Shown piece after piece: positions 5,765 through 7,562 of a DNA stretch of 7,562 nt. The notes under the pieces are model-generated. The model was given only the letters and a program-made list of their open reading frames with translations, was not told where the DNA came from and did no database searches. Both the position numbers and the translations under genes were made by a program. Positions within the stretch are counted from its first letter, which is position 1, and the number at the start of each line of letters is the position of its first letter. The stretch comes from Limnohabitans sp. Rim8 (lineage in GTDB: Bacteria > Pseudomonadota > Gammaproteobacteria > Burkholderiales > Burkholderiaceae_C). The stretch spans positions 1 to 7,562 of the forward strand of contig CAMDXR010000144.1 of NCBI GenBank assembly GCA_945877725.1. The letters run 5' to 3'.

Positions 5765-7562
5765 ATGCGTGAAGGACAACCCACCGCGATTCGTCGGGAG
5801 GCTTATACCGCCCCGGCTTTCTGGATCGACACCGTCGATTTGACGTTTGACCTCGACCCGACCAAAACCCGGGTCTTGAACAAAATGAGGCTGCGCCGCA
5901 ACCCCGATGTGGCAGCCCAAGCCCTGCGTTTGGATGGCGAAGACCTTAACCTGGCCCGCGTGGTGGTCAATGGGGGCGGCACGTCTTTCAAAATGGACGG
6001 CAACCAACTGGTCCTAGAAAACCTGCCCGAAGGCCCGGAGCCTTTTGATCTGGAAATTTTCAGCACCTGCAATCCCGAGAAAAACACCCAACTCATGGGT
6101 TTGTATGTCAGCAACGACTCGTTTTTCACACAGTGCGAGGCAGAAGGCTTCCGCCGCATCACCTACTTCCTAGACCGCCCGGACGTGATGGCCAGCTACA
6201 CCGTCACCTTGCGTGCCGACAAAGCCAAATACCCGGTTTTGCTGAGCAACGGCAACTTGGTAGAACAAGGCAACTTGGATGACGGACGCCACTTTGCCAA
6301 ATGGGTCGACCCCCACAAAAAGCCCTGCTACTTGTTTGCCTTGGTGGCGGGTCAGTTGGTTGCGCGGGAACAGCGCATCGTGAGCCGCTCGGGCAAAGAA
6401 CACTTGTTGCAGGTTTTCGTGCGACCCGGCGATCTGGACAAAACCGAACACGCCATGAACTCCCTGATGGCCAGTGTGGCTTGGGATGAAGCCCGCTTTG
6501 GCCTGCCCCTGGATCTGGAACGCTTCATGATCGTCGCCACCAGCGACTTCAACATGGGCGCCATGGAAAACAAGGGCCTGAATATCTTCAACACCAAGTA
6601 CGTGCTGGCCAACCCGGCCACGGCCACAGACATGGATTTTGGCAACATTGAAAGTGTTGTTGGCCACGAGTATTTCCACAACTGGACGGGCAACCGCATC
6701 ACCTGCCGTGATTGGTTCCAGCTTTCTCTGAAGGAAGGCCTGACTGTTTTCCGTGACCAAGAATTCAGCCAGGACATGGCGGGCGACCCCAGCGCCCGCG
6801 CCGTCAAACGCATCGAGGACGTTCGCGTGTTGCGCACTGTTCAGTTTGCCGAAGACGCAGGACCCATGGCCCACCCGGTGCGCCCGGACAGTTATGTCGA
6901 GATCAACAACTTCTACACCGTCACCATTTACGAAAAGGGCTCTGAAGTCGTTCGCATGATGCAAACCTTGGTGGCCACCCCTGCCGACCTGCAAGGTCGC
7001 GACGGTTTTGCCAAGGGCATGAAGCTTTACTTTGAGCGGCACGATGGCCAAGCCGTGACCTGCGACGACTTTGCGCAAGCCATTGCAGATGCCAACCCGA
7101 CATCGCCTTTGGCACAAAACCTTGTGGCCTTTAAGCGCTGGTACAGCCAAGCGGGTACGCCCCGCCTGCAAGCACACGGCGAATACAACGCCGAAGAAAA
7201 AAGCTACACCCTGACCCTGAGCCAAACCTGTCCGGCCACGCCTGACCAAGCGCACAAAGAACCCTATGTCATCCCTGTGACCCTGGGCCTGTTAGACCGC
7301 AACGGTCAAGCCTTGCCCTTGCGAATAGCTGGCCTGACGGATGTAACAAATTCAACAGAAACATCAACCGACGCCCGTCCACTGAAGCAATACACCCTGG
7401 TGCTGACACAAGCCGGCGCCAGTTACACCTTTGTCAATGTGGACAGCGCACCCGTACCGTCTTTGCTGCATGGTTTCAGCGCACCCGTGGTACTTGAAGA
7501 CGGTTTGTCGCCCGACGACCTGCTGATCTTGCTGGCCCACGACAGTGACCCATTCAACCAAT
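5765..7562 (+). CDS. pepN: Aminopeptidase N (M1 zinc metallopeptidase), C-terminus beyond window
   Basis: The frame is open for 599 codons to the window edge, against about 870 for full-length E. coli PepN. PepN removes N-terminal residues from peptides in the cytoplasm, a late step of protein turnover. Visible residues are: substrate-anchoring Gln123 and Glu125 (FTQCEAEGFR), the exopeptidase motif GAMEN (265-269), the zinc site HEYFH (301-305) with distal ligand Glu324 in LKEGL, and catalytic Tyr389 in TIYEKGSEV, equal to E. coli Tyr381. Domains by comparison with E. coli: N-terminal beta domain to about 197, catalytic domain to about 450, Ig-like domain to about 555, then the start of the helical C-terminal domain. 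AGDP is inserted near 346 relative to E. coli, and a polar Thr/Ser-rich loop lies at 526-536. The start has a GGAG site, and prfB ends 35 bp upstream, so joint transcription is plausible. Confidence 0.97.
   Translation, partial: MREGQPTAIRREAYTAPAFWIDTVDLTFDLDPTKTRVLNKMRLRRNPDVAAQALRLDGEDLNLARVVVNGGGTSFKMDGNQLVLENLPEGPEPFDLEIFSTCNPEKNTQLMGLYVSNDSFFTQCEAEGFRRITYFLDRPDVMASYTVTLRADKAKYPVLLSNGNLVEQGNLDDGRHFAKWVDPHKKPCYLFALVAGQLVAREQRIVSRSGKEHLLQVFVRPGDLDKTEHAMNSLMASVAWDEARFGLPLDLERFMIVATSDFNMGAMENKGLNIFNTKYVLANPATATDMDFGNIESVVGHEYFHNWTGNRITCRDWFQLSLKEGLTVFRDQEFSQDMAGDPSARAVKRIEDVRVLRTVQFAEDAGPMAHPVRPDSYVEINNFYTVTIYEKGSEVVRMMQTLVATPADLQGRDGFAKGMKLYFERHDGQAVTCDDFAQAIADANPTSPLAQNLVAFKRWYSQAGTPRLQAHGEYNAEEKSYTLTLSQTCPATPDQAHKEPYVIPVTLGLLDRNGQALPLRIAGLTDVTNSTETSTDARPLKQYTLVLTQAGASYTFVNVDSAPVPSLLHGFSAPVVLEDGLSPDDLLILLAHDSDPFNQ

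Noticed and set aside
6170..7255. A 361-codon open frame on the minus strand opposite pepN.
   Set aside because: It lies wholly antisense to a gene with all M1 peptidase motifs intact. Long antisense frames are expected in GC-biased coding DNA, and the translation resembles no protein family I know.

Overview
The window reads as ordinary chromosomal DNA of a betaproteobacterium. It is most likely from the order Burkholderiales, in or near the Comamonadaceae. The reasons are the moderately GC-rich, C/G-ending codon use and the close resemblance of the proteins to families I know from that group: a Tas-type aldo-keto reductase, a YbaK N-terminus beginning MAKKDKVSETPAT, and an alpha/beta hydrolase ending in GHMLHHDQP. 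The genus cannot be fixed from sequence reading alone. There are no tRNA or rRNA genes, transposases, integrases, CRISPR repeats or phage genes.

Left third, minus strand (reading right to left): an acyl-CoA synthetase of the AMP-forming class (3037 to 1241), a Tas-like aldo-keto reductase (1145 to 84), then the first 22 codons of a YbaK-type Cys-tRNA(Pro) deacylase (68 to the window edge). The reductase and ybaK are only 15 bp apart and are probably co-transcribed. A 95 bp gap separates the synthetase from the reductase. It holds a perfect GC-rich inverted repeat and a -10-like AATAAT box so close to the reductase ATG that a leaderless transcript is possible.

Right two thirds, plus strand: an alpha/beta-fold hydrolase (3051-3977), a small secreted protein that looks like an outer-membrane beta-barrel (4022-4552), prfB for peptide chain release factor 2 (4625-5729), and the first 599 codons of pepN, aminopeptidase N (5765 to the right edge). 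The hydrolase and the synthetase diverge with only 13 bp between their start codons, so each promoter must lie at least partly inside the other gene. prfB uses the classic programmed +1 frameshift: the first 27 codons end at an in-frame UGA inside CGG GGG TAT CTT TGA C, and the remaining 340 codons are read one base further on. prfB and pepN are 35 bp apart, and a perfect 8 bp hairpin sits on the prfB stop codon.

As a whole this is a housekeeping neighbourhood: translation termination and proofreading (prfB, ybaK), peptide breakdown (pepN), and acyl or aldehyde metabolism (synthetase, reductase, hydrolase). I see no new multi-gene system. The items most worth a second look are the small barrel, which I suspect but cannot prove is a divergent PagP-like lipid A acyltransferase; the control region in front of the reductase; and the prfB frameshift site with its hairpin at the end of the gene.
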